A stretch of DNA of 64,000 nucleotides from Fulvivirga maritima (GTDB taxonomy: Bacteria > Bacteroidota > Bacteroidia > Cytophagales > Cyclobacteriaceae): contig NZ_CP089980.1 in NCBI RefSeq assembly GCF_021389955.1, positions 619,501 through 683,500 of the forward strand, written 5' to 3'. The stretch's first letter is position 1, and the number at the start of each line of letters is the position of its first letter. A model generated the notes under the pieces. The model saw only the letters and a list, made by a program, of their open reading frames with translations. It was not told the origin of the DNA and did not search any database. This document shows positions 36,315 to 46,136 of this stretch, piece after piece. Position numbers and translations under genes: made by a program.

Positions 36315-39021
36315 CTTCAGGTTGGATTAAAATTTTAATTAATCGGTCAGAAAGCCCATTCAATTTTTTCCAATCAAATTCGGGGCGTGCCCTTTCTTCG
36401 AGCCATTCCTTTTGTATTTGCTCAAAAGTTTTCATCTGTGCTATATCAAACCAATGCATATCTACTTTTAAATGGGCAGGCACATTTTGCCTTAAGGCAT
36501 TCATCAGAAGCAACCTAAACTCTTCATTTTGAAACCGAGCCACCCAAGCAGGCAAAATAATGCTCATGCGTCCGTTATAAAATAGCCGATTTACCGTTCG
36601 CTTTTCTGACTTCACTCCGGTCAATACCACTTTCTTCTGAAAGGAATTACTATCCTTTTCCAAGGCTTTAAAATAGGCTATCAGGCTGTCTATTTTAGTG
36701 GCCACGCTCTCTTCTGACTGCAGCTTAAATGCATAGCGAGCAATATCACCCCGATCTCCATCTTTAAGAATAATAGTGTGCCCACCTGATCTTAACTGAG
36801 CTCGTTTATAGTTTGATTTAATGGTTCCTGCTATTAAAGCATCAGCAGCAAAACTTCTCTGCCTTCCATATTCAAAAGATTCTAAACTATTGAAAATCAC
36901 CGCATCATTAGCATCTAAAAGCTGGAATTGAAATTCATCAGTACCATAAGGACGCAGGAGAACATGCTCTACCACATGAAAGCCCTCACTCTTATTATTG
37001 ATCTCAGTGAAATACTTAATAAGCTTATTTATTGTTTTCTTAGCCTTATCTACATCATTAGCCTCAAAAACCTTAATCGGCATTTCATTTTTGTGAGTAT
37101 AAAACAATACCATATACTTGCCGCTGGCCTGTACCAGATGATAATTAGCCTTGTTAACTCCTTTAGAAAATAGATACTCAAAAGTTTTTCGATCTTTCAC
37201 CAGAAAGGTCACTTTTTCACTTTGACTGTGCCTGTAATTAATTGTTTGTCCGTTATCAGTGGTGAGCTCCTGCTCTTCTACAGTGCGGCTACCAGGATCA
37301 TAGACATCTATTTTTATATCAGAAAAGTGCTTTATCAGCGAGTGCTGTCTGTGATCTTTAATATTGAGCTCATAGCTTACCTTTTTCCGAAAAACAGGTA
37401 CATTATCCTGATCTATAGAATCCTTTAGATAATTAAAGGCCTTTGATCTGTTTCTGCTCAGATGCACATAATCCTTCAAATAATCTGCCTTTAAAACTAC
37501 TATTTCTTCCGCCACCTTCTCTTGTGGCAAGTCTCCAAACAAGCTTTTCACCTTACCATTCATACCGTTGGAAAAGCGCTCTCCAAAACGGGCCAGCAGG
37601 TGATCTAAGATCCTATTTTTTCTATTAAGGAAGTGATCAAATTCAGCCAGGAGAGATTGTAAGGCTTCGTCAGTAGGGTCTGTTAATACTTCTGAGAGAT
37701 CAGGAAACTCAATAGGGAGCTTGGCATAATAGGTTTGGCTGCTTATGTCATTAATAGAAAACAATTCCTTTATATGCTGCAATTGTGCCAAATGATTCGC
37801 CATTACCTGATCAAATAGTAAGAGAAATCCTTTTAACTGCCTGGCCTTAGCTTTTCTTTCTTCACGAGCATCTTCAGGTAAACCATAGCGACCTACTCCA
37901 TACATTGCTGGCAGCGTGTTCTGCACAGACGGAAAGCTAGCAATCTCTTTCAGCTTGAACTTAGAGACGACCTTATCAAATTGCCATTTTAATTTTTGCT
38001 TAAAGGCACTTTTATGTTGATCTAATTTTACTTCAAAAAGATGTTTGGTTATTGATGCATCAAAATCATAGGCAATCCCTCCTTTGGTCATATCTATATT
38101 ACTTAGAAGATCTACATGGAGCTGAGGGAAATGGCCTGCTTTCACTTTTAAGACATTCCCATATACCTTCACATCATCCTGATAAACAATTAAGTTTTGT
38201 AGGCTTCGAACACCTGGTACTGTAGATATAATTTCACTGATTTTTGACACATAGAATTCATCATTTTTATGAGGTAGCTCTTCCTTTTGAATAAAACCAT
38301 GCTCAAAAGAAGGAGTGTCAAAAATGTTCTCCTCAGCCATACCTTTTCTGAGCAACTCCTCATAAACATGAAAATGTACTACAGGATTCAAATAGGCATC
38401 GAGCAAAAAGAGTAATTGAGACAACACTTCTTCGCCGACGGCATCAGACCGGATATCTATATTGGCACTAATTTTAATATGCTGAGGCAACAGAATGCTC
38501 ACCTCATTAAGGTCTTCTCCAAGGTTACGATTTGCTGCAAATAGTGCCTTTACCCGAGCTTTCACCTGATCATATTCTGATTCAGGAGTTTCATTAAACA
38601 CCTGAGCAGTAACATTATACAAACCGGATATACCCAGTTTATCTTCATCTACCGGATCTATCCATACATTATTAACCTCACTAACCTGATCCATTATAAG
38701 TATGCGATAATCTGCAAGAGTCAGGGCACTGCAAGGGAATATTTCATTTGGAGGATAGAGCGCATTAGAATCAGAAACAGGCTTGTAATCATCATCATAA
38801 AAAAGCAGCTTTTCTATGCTGATATTAGTTCGATAGGCCACATCCGTTAGCGCATAACATATCTGCTCCAGCAGCGTAACACCAGGATCATGCTCATTAT
38901 AGTCTGTCCAAATGCTACCCGAAAGCTGCTGAAGATATTCTATTCCTTCCCTTCTTAAGGCCTGAAAGTCCATGCTTCTGGGCAGGTCAGGATTTCGCGC
39001 TATAGAATCGGGTTTTTGCAA
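36301..39021 (-). CDS. eCIS baseplate J-like protein, Pvc12-type
   Basis: A 906-aa structural protein of the injection-system baseplate. It shows the Bacteroidota Pvc12/Afp12-type signature: the WTDYNEHDPGVTLLEQICYA block near the N-terminus, EGFHVVEHVLLRP in the C-terminal half and a long beta-rich middle. In Pvc and Afp particles this protein forms wedges of the baseplate around the spike. It follows the fiber-like gene by 14 bp and overlaps the nSTAND gene by 14 bp. Length is within the range for this family. Confidence 0.88.
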   Translation of the reverse strand: MQKPDSIARNPDLPRSMDFQALRREGIEYLQQLSGSIWTDYNEHDPGVTLLEQICYALTDVAYRTNISIEKLLFYDDDYKPVSDSNALYPPNEIFPCSALTLADYRILIMDQVSEVNNVWIDPVDEDKLGISGLYNVTAQVFNETPESEYDQVKARVKALFAANRNLGEDLNEVSILLPQHIKISANIDIRSDAVGEEVLSQLLFLLDAYLNPVVHFHVYEELLRKGMAEENIFDTPSFEHGFIQKEELPHKNDEFYVSKISEIISTVPGVRSLQNLIVYQDDVKVYGNVLKVKAGHFPQLHVDLLSNIDMTKGGIAYDFDASITKHLFEVKLDQHKSAFKQKLKWQFDKVVSKFKLKEIASFPSVQNTLPAMYGVGRYGLPEDAREERKAKARQLKGFLLLFDQVMANHLAQLQHIKELFSINDISSQTYYAKLPIEFPDLSEVLTDPTDEALQSLLAEFDHFLNRKNRILDHLLARFGERFSNGMNGKVKSLFGDLPQEKVAEEIVVLKADYLKDYVHLSRNRSKAFNYLKDSIDQDNVPVFRKKVSYELNIKDHRQHSLIKHFSDIKIDVYDPGSRTVEEQELTTDNGQTINYRHSQSEKVTFLVKDRKTFEYLFSKGVNKANYHLVQASGKYMVLFYTHKNEMPIKVFEANDVDKAKKTINKLIKYFTEINNKSEGFHVVEHVLLRPYGTDEFQFQLLDANDAVIFNSLESFEYGRQRSFAADALIAGTIKSNYKRAQLRSGGHTIILKDGDRGDIARYAFKLQSEESVATKIDSLIAYFKALEKDSNSFQKKVVLTGVKSEKRTVNRLFYNGRMSIILPAWVARFQNEEFRLLLMNALRQNVPAHLKVDMHWFDIAQMKTFEQIQKEWLEERARPEFDWKKLNGLSDRLIKILIQPEDDQP

Positions 39022-39035
39022 GGTATAATAAAGGT

Positions 39036-39785
39036 TTATTGCTTATTGAATAATTGGTCATCCCACAGGCTACAGACATGAAAAGAGATATAAAACGGCT
39101 TATCTCCATTCATACCATAATGGCTACTGGTGCGCATCTCCAGCCTGTAATTATCTGGTGTGCCTCTCCATCTAAATTTAAGCCGGTTCCAAAAGCTGCC
39201 ATACCATGATTGTGTTACCTTCACTTTACTGGAAGAGGTTCCAAATGCACTTACAGCAATAGCGTGAGCCATAGCATACTTTCCTCGGCCCTTGCCTGCT
39301 GCTACTTTAGCTACTATTTCAAAGGCATTACAATCTGTGAGATTTTCTATGGCCGCGTGCCAGTTTCCATCAGCAGGCACAGCATTTATTTTAGAGTAAG
39401 AACCCACCCTAACCTGTGTACGGCTGGTGCCTTTTACATCTAACTTAGCCTTGGGGAACAGCGTACCTACTCCAATTCGCCCATTTTTCTGAAAAAACAG
39501 TCGATGCTTATTGACTCCCTCTCCTATACTTAAGCCCTTGACCTCTTCTATAGGATTAATCACAAACTGCCAATCAGCCTCTTTATCTCTCACATTTTCA
39601 TAAAAACTCATCACCTTCTTACTACCTCCCAGAGGTGATAGCTGCAGGCCATCTTCAATGCTTTTGGCAAAGCCGTCATCAATCTTATTAATGGTAGAGT
39701 CTATGAGGTCAGAAAAATGCACCTCAGTAGGATTGGCTCCATTTTTAAAGAAATTTTTTAGAGTAGTTCGATTATAGATTGGCAT
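39036..39785 (-). CDS. Tail-fiber-like adhesion protein (eCIS)
   Basis: A 249-aa protein placed between the two baseplate genes. The first part (FFKNGANPTEVHFSDLIDS) is like attachment segments of fibers, and RIGVGTLFPKAKLDVKG is a common bacteriophage tail-fiber/intramolecular motif. The C-terminal ~130 residues look like a beta-rich receptor-binding domain. It could be the Pvc13-like fiber that recognises the target cell. It is short for a full fiber, so it may be an adaptor or only a part of it. Confidence 0.62.
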   Translation of the reverse strand: MPIYNRTTLKNFFKNGANPTEVHFSDLIDSTINKIDDGFAKSIEDGLQLSPLGGSKKVMSFYENVRDKEADWQFVINPIEEVKGLSIGEGVNKHRLFFQKNGRIGVGTLFPKAKLDVKGTSRTQVRVGSYSKINAVPADGNWHAAIENLTDCNAFEIVAKVAAGKGRGKYAMAHAIAVSAFGTSSSKVKVTQSWYGSFWNRLKFRWRGTPDNYRLEMRTSSHYGMNGDKPFYISFHVCSLWDDQLFNKQ

Positions 39786-39804
39786 AACCTTAGTCTTTTA
39801 ATAT

Positions 39805-40641
39805 TCAGATATCAATTTCTACGATGAAGTAGTCTGCATCATCACCCTTGTCTTTATCAGAAGTGGGCATATCCCACTTTTCTTCAGGGCTCTCTGTAAT
39901 TACAAAATCACCTCCCAGCCGCATGCTCTCAATGGCTGCCTTCTCTGGTACTTCATGAATAGTTTTTTCTATTATATTAATTTGATGCTTCTCCATAGGC
40001 ACTAAAATGCTCCAGGGAGTACTTGGGCGCAGCAAGCCCGGTCCGTCCATAGAATCAGAAATAGAGTACTCCTCCCTACTATGATGCACCACCACTACCG
40101 ATAGTTTAGTTATGAAAGTGACATATTCTCTAGATTCAAGAAATGTAAGGACTTCTTCATGCTTTACAGAACCCCAAAACTGAATGCCGGCAGAGGTCCG
40201 GTAAAACCAGGGACATAAAAATTGCTGTAGTTCCTCGTGCAGCCTGGTTATGTATTCACCCTTTTTACTGTTATCATTAAATTTGAGATTACAATTAATC
40301 TTCACCCGTTCATACACGGGATTCATTACTTTAACACTCACAAAATGAGAGGCATGCGATAAAACAAAGCCCCTTATTTCTCCTAAGGTCTTAAAATCTA
40401 TTTTAGGTAAATAAAAAGCTCTGTTTCGGTCAATATCTGGCACTACCACTATCACTACTTCCCCTCCTTTTACTTCTTCAAAACCATCTGCCGGGGTTAT
40501 ACAAACTACTCTTTTCACCATAGGAAAATGAGATAAAATGAGATGTTCATAGTCCCAAGGAGTAACCAACCTGTTTTTATGCCGCAACCGCTCACTTACG
40601 CGAGCATAAAACCTATCTTCAGTTTCTACAGGAACCCCCAA
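39805..40641 (-). CDS. eCIS baseplate protein, Pvc11-type, C-terminal frame
   Basis: A 278-aa frame that is the C-terminal part of the Pvc11-like baseplate J protein. It includes DRFYARVSERLRHKNRLVTP and the baseplate J-like block that follows the N-terminal part in intact relatives. The only usable start is a TTG at 40641, at the exact place where the upstream frame is lost. The two frames overlap by 16 bp at a homopolymer (five A then five C on the plus strand). A 1-base change there would join it to the 988-aa upstream frame as one ~1270-aa protein. As drawn it would probably be poorly translated. Confidence 0.72.
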   Translation of the reverse strand: MGVPVETEDRFYARVSERLRHKNRLVTPWDYEHLILSHFPMVKRVVCITPADGFEEVKGGEVVIVVVPDIDRNRAFYLPKIDFKTLGEIRGFVLSHASHFVSVKVMNPVYERVKINCNLKFNDNSKKGEYITRLHEELQQFLCPWFYRTSAGIQFWGSVKHEEVLTFLESREYVTFITKLSVVVVHHSREEYSISDSMDGPGLLRPSTPWSILVPMEKHQINIIEKTIHEVPEKAAIESMRLGGDFVITESPEEKWDMPTSDKDKGDDADYFIVEIDI

Positions 40642-43592
40642 AAAGAAGGAGCCACCTGTAATACGGCTCCAATTTCTGATCTTGCAGTAAGTAGACCTTC
40701 AATAGTGCCAGCTGGAATATTAGCGGTCCACTGGGCACCTTGCTTATGCGGCTGCCATGAAGCTGATATGGTCTGAGTATAAACCCCTTTGGTCTTGGGC
40801 AAGAGATCTACATTACCTTTGGCAGAAGCACATATCCAATGTTTGCCATAAGGCAAAATGCTGTTAGTATCAGTAATATCATCTGGTATCGATAGTTTTA
40901 TAATACCTGAAGAGGTGAAGTCATTGGTACTATCAAAGATGATATCGCTTTTCTCAAAATCAATCCATTGATCATTAGCCAGGTACTTCCAGTGTAGTGT
41001 CGGCAGCTCAGCTCCCCAGTCATTCCCCTTACGCTGCTCCAGCAAGAAATAAATAGTTAAAACTTCCGGAGGGTTCAGTTTAGACAAGCCCATAAAAAGG
41101 TAGCCGTTATCATCAAACTGTGGCAAAAGATAATGATCATAAGGAATGCTGTTTTTAAAGACTACTCTGGTTCCAAAAGGATTAAGATGATAGAATTTTT
41201 CATCTGCCTCAGGATCACTTCTTCGGGTAGCTGTTTTTTTAAAGAAAATCTTGCTGGATGCCTTATAACCCATATAAATGGTGCGCAACTGTGGAGCAAA
41301 TGGCACGTTTGGTAAATCCAATGGTTCCTTATTAGATGGCTTGGATTTTTCTACTACCTCATTAGCAAACAGGCCCGGATATAGATCTTGTCCAAAGCCC
41401 ATTTCAGGAGAAACCAGTTCCAACTTCAGGTAGCCAGCCCGGGTTGTATTATCATAGTCTGGTAACTCATCCATATTATAATCAGTGCTAATCTGCAAAG
41501 CATCAATATCTACCTGACTGATTACATTTTTATCTATAAGCCGGGTTTGCCTGACCTGGCCTTCCATTACCTCAGCTTCTTCAAAAAGCGTGTAATATTG
41601 TAAACGGTCTTTTGATTTGGGAAAAAACTCATATCCTGATAAGGCTCTTAATGATACCTTAAAAGAATCATTAGTGATATTCTGATTATACTTCCGATAA
41701 TATTCTTTAAATCCACCTTCTTTACGAGGTAAATTATGCCATTCCAGATCTATAGTGAGATCTTTTAAATCCTTTTTAAACACCTCATCATAACCAATAA
41801 GCATGAACGAACCCACTACAGGAGTGGTACCAAAAGGATAGAAAGGACTGCTTATATCCAATTTACCCAAATTATTAAACACTTGCAGGCCTTTGATATG
41901 CTCAACCTCCACCTTAATATCACACTCTTCAATAATGAGATCTCTGAGATAAGAATAAGCATACATGGCTCTCTTGGTACTTAAAAGCACTTTTAACACA
42001 GGCCACTTAGAATCAAAATACCCATAATCAGGATGCTCTAATGGCAGACCTGTTATAGCAGGATCAGCCATACCCAGCTCCAAGTCAAATGAGATTATAC
42101 CGCTGGTCCAGCCTTTATCGGGCACAATTCTATAATCATCAATTTCATACCAGCCATCAGCCTTAGACAAGTAGATTTCAAAGGAATTAGAAAATACCTT
42201 TTGAAAGGCGCTCTCCGCACTTATCTTTTCGTCAGATGAAAAATCTTCAAGAAAAGACACCATGGGAGACATGGATTTCAGGTTAAACTTAAAGTCAACT
42301 TTAATTTTTCGATACCCCTCTTTCAAAAGCAGGACTGGAGAGGAAACAGCATAACCTACTTCAGAACTATGCATGCTTCTTTTGTCTTGCTTCAGCGTAA
42401 ATTGCTCTTCTCCTAAAGTCGGAAAAGGAACCGGAGATTGACCTTCTATCAGCGGCACTTCTGCCTGATAGATGTTAGAAATAAGCTTATACTTATCTCC
42501 TTCGGCAATAATTGGTTGCTTAGACAAAAACAAAACTCGTAAGTCCGATACAATGGCCTTATTTATAACCAGATCATCATCTGCTTTATAAAGGTAATTA
42601 TAGCCCTCTTCATCCTGCCCAGCGGTAAATAAGGTACCCTTTTCTAAATAAAATCCTTCTATATGATCTGATAAAGCAAAAGTCAGATGCACCTGATCTG
42701 GCGCTGACATATGAAGCTTCTGCTTGAGTTTATCAAAATAATAGTAATCCAGATGCTTTTTGAGTATGGAGTTAATATCTCCTTTTACATGATCAAAAAG
42801 CCTTAAAAAAGCTATTACCAGGGCATTTTGTGGTGCATGATCATTTTCTGATAGCGACTGATCTAAGATTTTGGGAGCCAGATTAACTATATAGGTAATG
42901 ACCCGTAAAAAATCTTTAAACAGAAAAGTAAGCTGCTTGGCTAAGTAACTATACTTTTCTCGTTCGCTTTCACCTTCTAAGCCATATTCATCATCATCCT
43001 GATCACCCCAGATTTTATCTAGTCCGGACATGCCATGCATATAACTTCCGGCTAGCTCATTATCATTAGTGAAATGATGAAAAGCATGAGCCATAGCCTG
43101 AAAACGCTTGTACTTACTACCTAATCTATAAGTAATAGCATTCCTCACAATATCTGCCAGCTCATTATTGCCTTCTCCAAGATTATATTCATTAGAAATG
43201 CCATACCACTCATTAACCATCTCTATGAGCTTCCAAACTTCTTCATAAAGATCTCTGAGATACAACCTGGATTTCTCACTATCTACCTCATTTTCAAAAC
43301 TATATAGCGTCTCATTGAAGTGAATATCTATTTTTTCAACATCAATGATTACAATCCTGGCTAGCAAAAAGGTAATATCACTGGCTAAAAAAGGCTGCCA
43401 GTTGCCGTCTTCCTTATTTTTAAGGTTATAGAATTTAATAGCTCCTGCATATTTATACAAAAGCGCCAGATAGTCTGCCAGCTCACGCTCATCTATTTTT
43501 ACCTGTTCATGGTGCAATAGTGTATTAAGCCTGTCAGTCTGAGAGGTTCCATTTGCATGCGATAATATGTTCCTGAGTTTATCATTCATCAC
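40626..43592 (-). CDS. eCIS baseplate protein, Pvc11-type, N-terminal frame
   Basis: A 988-aa protein with the N-terminal and central domains of a Bacteroidota Pvc11-like baseplate protein; it runs from 5 bp after the gp25-like gene. The final residues (VAPSFWGFL) diverge from the expected continuation into ETEDRFYARVSERLRHKN, which lies in the next frame. So the 3' end of the gene is frameshifted within a run of five A and five C. Apart from this, the frame is open throughout and codon use matches its neighbours. Pvc11/12-type proteins build the baseplate wedges that hold the spike and start sheath contraction. Confidence 0.82.
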   Translation of the reverse strand: MMNDKLRNILSHANGTSQTDRLNTLLHHEQVKIDERELADYLALLYKYAGAIKFYNLKNKEDGNWQPFLASDITFLLARIVIIDVEKIDIHFNETLYSFENEVDSEKSRLYLRDLYEEVWKLIEMVNEWYGISNEYNLGEGNNELADIVRNAITYRLGSKYKRFQAMAHAFHHFTNDNELAGSYMHGMSGLDKIWGDQDDDEYGLEGESEREKYSYLAKQLTFLFKDFLRVITYIVNLAPKILDQSLSENDHAPQNALVIAFLRLFDHVKGDINSILKKHLDYYYFDKLKQKLHMSAPDQVHLTFALSDHIEGFYLEKGTLFTAGQDEEGYNYLYKADDDLVINKAIVSDLRVLFLSKQPIIAEGDKYKLISNIYQAEVPLIEGQSPVPFPTLGEEQFTLKQDKRSMHSSEVGYAVSSPVLLLKEGYRKIKVDFKFNLKSMSPMVSFLEDFSSDEKISAESAFQKVFSNSFEIYLSKADGWYEIDDYRIVPDKGWTSGIISFDLELGMADPAITGLPLEHPDYGYFDSKWPVLKVLLSTKRAMYAYSYLRDLIIEECDIKVEVEHIKGLQVFNNLGKLDISSPFYPFGTTPVVGSFMLIGYDEVFKKDLKDLTIDLEWHNLPRKEGGFKEYYRKYNQNITNDSFKVSLRALSGYEFFPKSKDRLQYYTLFEEAEVMEGQVRQTRLIDKNVISQVDIDALQISTDYNMDELPDYDNTTRAGYLKLELVSPEMGFGQDLYPGLFANEVVEKSKPSNKEPLDLPNVPFAPQLRTIYMGYKASSKIFFKKTATRRSDPEADEKFYHLNPFGTRVVFKNSIPYDHYLLPQFDDNGYLFMGLSKLNPPEVLTIYFLLEQRKGNDWGAELPTLHWKYLANDQWIDFEKSDIIFDSTNDFTSSGIIKLSIPDDITDTNSILPYGKHWICASAKGNVDLLPKTKGVYTQTISASWQPHKQGAQWTANIPAGTIEGLLTARSEIGAVLQVAPSFWGFL

Positions 43593-43596
43593 CTCA

Positions 43597-44016
43597 TTAC
43601 ATGCCGGTTACATTAGTACCTTCTTTAAGGTAGAAAGGATACACAATATTAGTTCTCACGTTAATTTTTCTGATGGTATATTCTAAAGTGATATTCACTA
43701 CACCTTCTAAAGTTTCTACCACATCTACCAACACCTGATGCAGCGTTACTCTGGGTTCATAATTAAGCACGGCTGTTCGTACAGCATCTTTCATTCTGTT
43801 TTCTGCCAGGCTATCCATGGTATCAAAAACAGAAGAGTGCAGGCCACAGCCGAATTTTGGTTTCATAATCCGCTCTCCCGGGATAGTAGATAATATTATA
43901 AAAAGGCTTTGTTTAATATCTTCCTCTTCTTCAATCATCACACTTCGCTTGAGCTTCTTATCAAACGCCGGAGGGAATGCCCATCCTCTACCTAAAAATG
44001 AATTATCAGCACCCAT
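43597..44016 (-). CDS. GPW/gp25-family baseplate protein (Pvc9-like)
   Basis: A 139-aa protein of the gp25 family. The motif IPGERIMKPKFGCGLHSSVFD, shortened here as GERIMKPKFGCGL near residues 48-60, is the gp25 signature. In contractile systems gp25 sits in the baseplate and starts sheath assembly. It lies between the PAAR gene (3 bp) and the large baseplate gene (4 bp) in the same tight operon. Confidence 0.92.
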   Translation of the reverse strand: MGADNSFLGRGWAFPPAFDKKLKRSVMIEEEEDIKQSLFIILSTIPGERIMKPKFGCGLHSSVFDTMDSLAENRMKDAVRTAVLNYEPRVTLHQVLVDVVETLEGVVNITLEYTIRKINVRTNIVYPFYLKEGTNVTGM

Positions 44017-44019
44017 TGC

Positions 44020-44319
44020 CTACCCTCCTATCATTACTGTAGGGCAGCCAAGTACTATTTGCCCTCCATGTGCCGTGGTATCGCCCATTCGGGCAGCAGG
44101 TTTACCTCCAATCATTACCGTAGCCGATCCTTTGATAATAGTGTCTGGCGGCCCTACGCATACACAGTTATCGCCCATTACGGCTGCTGGCATCCCTCCT
44201 ATGAGCACGGTAGGCACTCCCGGACCAATTACAGGACCTCCCACATGCGGTATAGGTGGCAACCCTGGTGTTTGCATCGGACATGTGTGCATATCTGTTA
44301 ATCTCGCTGCTAGTGGCAT
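44020..44319 (-). CDS. PAAR-type spike tip protein (Pvc10-like)
   Basis: A 99-aa PAAR-family protein made of Gly-Pro-rich short repeats with GGMPAAVMGD and GGKPAARMGD patterns and scattered Cys/His residues that can bind a metal ion at the tip. It would sharpen the end of the spike and help pierce the target membrane. There is no extra C-terminal domain, so this tip carries no obvious fused effector. Confidence 0.92.
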   Translation of the reverse strand: MPLAARLTDMHTCPMQTPGLPPIPHVGGPVIGPGVPTVLIGGMPAAVMGDNCVCVGPPDTIIKGSATVMIGGKPAARMGDTTAHGGQIVLGCPTVMIGG

Positions 44320-44339
44320 AAGTTTTTATTTTTTGGGTT

Positions 44340-46136
44340 TTAGTTGATCATAACCATGGCTCCTTTCACCTCTACCTGCCCGGAAGCCTTAAGCGCTGCC
44401 TGAGCTGATCCTTCAGCAGAAAGAGCCATATTGGCCTTTATATTTACATTGTTTCCTGTTACTGAAGCATCTCCTGTGGCTTTTACAGTGACATTAGATG
44501 TGGCCTCAGCACTCAAGCTGCCTGAAGCAGATATTTTGATATCTTTCGGGCTATTTATCACTATTCCTGAATCAGACATTTCAATTTTATTGCTATTCTG
44601 ATCCTGCATGGTAATAGATTTAGCATCATCACTAAGAGTTATCTTATTACCGCCAGGAGTTTCTACAGTAATTACCTTTTTATCTTCATCAAAAGTGAGT
44701 TTCATTTCGCTTTTGGTAACTATCCCTTTGGTTTTGTTCTCGCTATCGGGTGTATAAGGAGGCTTCAATTTTTTCCCGTACATTGATCCTAATATTATGG
44801 GAAATCGTGGATCGTCATTAAGAAAGCCTAATATTACTTCATCATTTACCTCTGGGTAGAAATAGTTTCCTATGCCGTCTGAAGCATAAAAACCAGACAG
44901 CCTGGCCCATACACCATCCCCACTTTCTTCTATTATCGGCACATTTACCAATACCCTAAATTCACCATCCGGATCCTGATCTATCTGCTTTACTACGCCT
45001 ATCTGCAGGCCAGAAATTCCAGGCAGAAGGCCGGCCGTAAGTGGGGTCTCTATCTTACGGGTTTCCGCATACCATTGATCATCCAGCCCAAAGCCAATTT
45101 TAGTGACCCAAGCGCCTTTTTCTAAGGTATGTTCTACTTTAGAAACATAGGCCTTTCCATTAAACCTTGCGCCAAAACCATCTAAGGATATCAATACATT
45201 GGGCTTAACCGTAGCATTTCCTGGAATAGTAACGTAGCCTTTAACCTTAGCTAAGCGTGATTTTTGCAAACGAGCATTAGCCCAGTCTTTCAGTACGGCA
45301 GCCTCTTCAGGTGCTGTAGTGCTCATGGTGAAAGATGATAACCCTACCACGCCTGACAGCTTTTTACCGGTAAGGTTACTCTGCTCATTTACAGTAGGCT
45401 CTACAGATTGGCTTTTCACTATTTTCTGAGTGGTACTATCCCAGCTCAGGCATTCCACAGAGGCCAGCTGAGAGGTGGCTTCCAAATCGGCCTGAAAATC
45501 GATAACATCTACACCAAAGGTGAGGTCGAGAACAGTAGACCCGCTTAGTTCAGGTGCTCCTATTTTTAAATTACCATCATCACAAATAGCTAAAAAACCA
45601 TTGACCTCGGCTCTTGAAAGCACAAAATCCCAATCGGTACTATTATATTGAATGATTTTTTTATGCACATTATTAGTGCTGCTCACCGTCTTGGTAATAC
45701 CACTATCTCCTAGGATGGAAGTAATAATATCGCTATCCTTTTTATCTTTGAAATTTCGACTATTTCGGCCTATAGTCAGTTTTACCGCTTCATCAGAACA
45801 CCTCACGGTAAGCATAGATCTTGTGCCTGACATGGAACTTCTGACCTTAATATTTTGAGAAACTATGATCCCTTTAAAAGCAGTGGTTTCATCAGAGTGA
45901 TAGCCAAGATCTACCTCAATAGTGCTCCCGGGAACAAAATCATTAGATTCGCTAATCTCAAAGGTCTGGTCATTGGGGCTGCCATCAAGAATGACGATCT
46001 CAGCGATATTTATCTTGTTCACCTCCTTTTCAATAAAAATGCTTACTACTTCATAGTAATCTTTTATAGCCTGGCCATCTACAAGTACTTTAAAAGTGGG
46101 AAGATCTGTTTTACTATTTAGAGGAGATGTTGCCAT
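44340..46136 (-). CDS. VgrG-like spike protein (Pvc8-like)
   Basis: A 598-aa spike protein. The N-terminal ~360 residues match the gp27-like phage hub, and the IGVVKQIDQDPDGEFRVLVN block at about residue 375 begins an OB-fold gp5-like domain ending near NDDPRFPIILGSMYG. The C-terminal part is a repetitive beta-helix-like stretch with many short V/I/K/T strands. It would trimerise and carry the PAAR tip. There is no lysozyme domain. Its start overlaps the LysM gene by 23 bp. Confidence 0.92.
   Translation of the reverse strand: MATSPLNSKTDLPTFKVLVDGQAIKDYYEVVSIFIEKEVNKINIAEIVILDGSPNDQTFEISESNDFVPGSTIEVDLGYHSDETTAFKGIIVSQNIKVRSSMSGTRSMLTVRCSDEAVKLTIGRNSRNFKDKKDSDIITSILGDSGITKTVSSTNNVHKKIIQYNSTDWDFVLSRAEVNGFLAICDDGNLKIGAPELSGSTVLDLTFGVDVIDFQADLEATSQLASVECLSWDSTTQKIVKSQSVEPTVNEQSNLTGKKLSGVVGLSSFTMSTTAPEEAAVLKDWANARLQKSRLAKVKGYVTIPGNATVKPNVLISLDGFGARFNGKAYVSKVEHTLEKGAWVTKIGFGLDDQWYAETRKIETPLTAGLLPGISGLQIGVVKQIDQDPDGEFRVLVNVPIIEESGDGVWARLSGFYASDGIGNYFYPEVNDEVILGFLNDDPRFPIILGSMYGKKLKPPYTPDSENKTKGIVTKSEMKLTFDEDKKVITVETPGGNKITLSDDAKSITMQDQNSNKIEMSDSGIVINSPKDIKISASGSLSAEATSNVTVKATGDASVTGNNVNIKANMALSAEGSAQAALKASGQVEVKGAMVMIN

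Noticed and set aside
40626-40647. Programmed -1 frameshift in the Pvc11-like gene
   Set aside because: T-TTT-TGG is not a canonical slippery heptamer and I see no strong downstream stem-loop. An indel is simpler, but the option is kept under findings.
43817-44347. 176-aa plus-strand open frame opposite the PAAR and gp25 genes
   Set aside because: It is the antisense of conserved genes; its Gly/Pro-rich composition mirrors the PAAR repeats.
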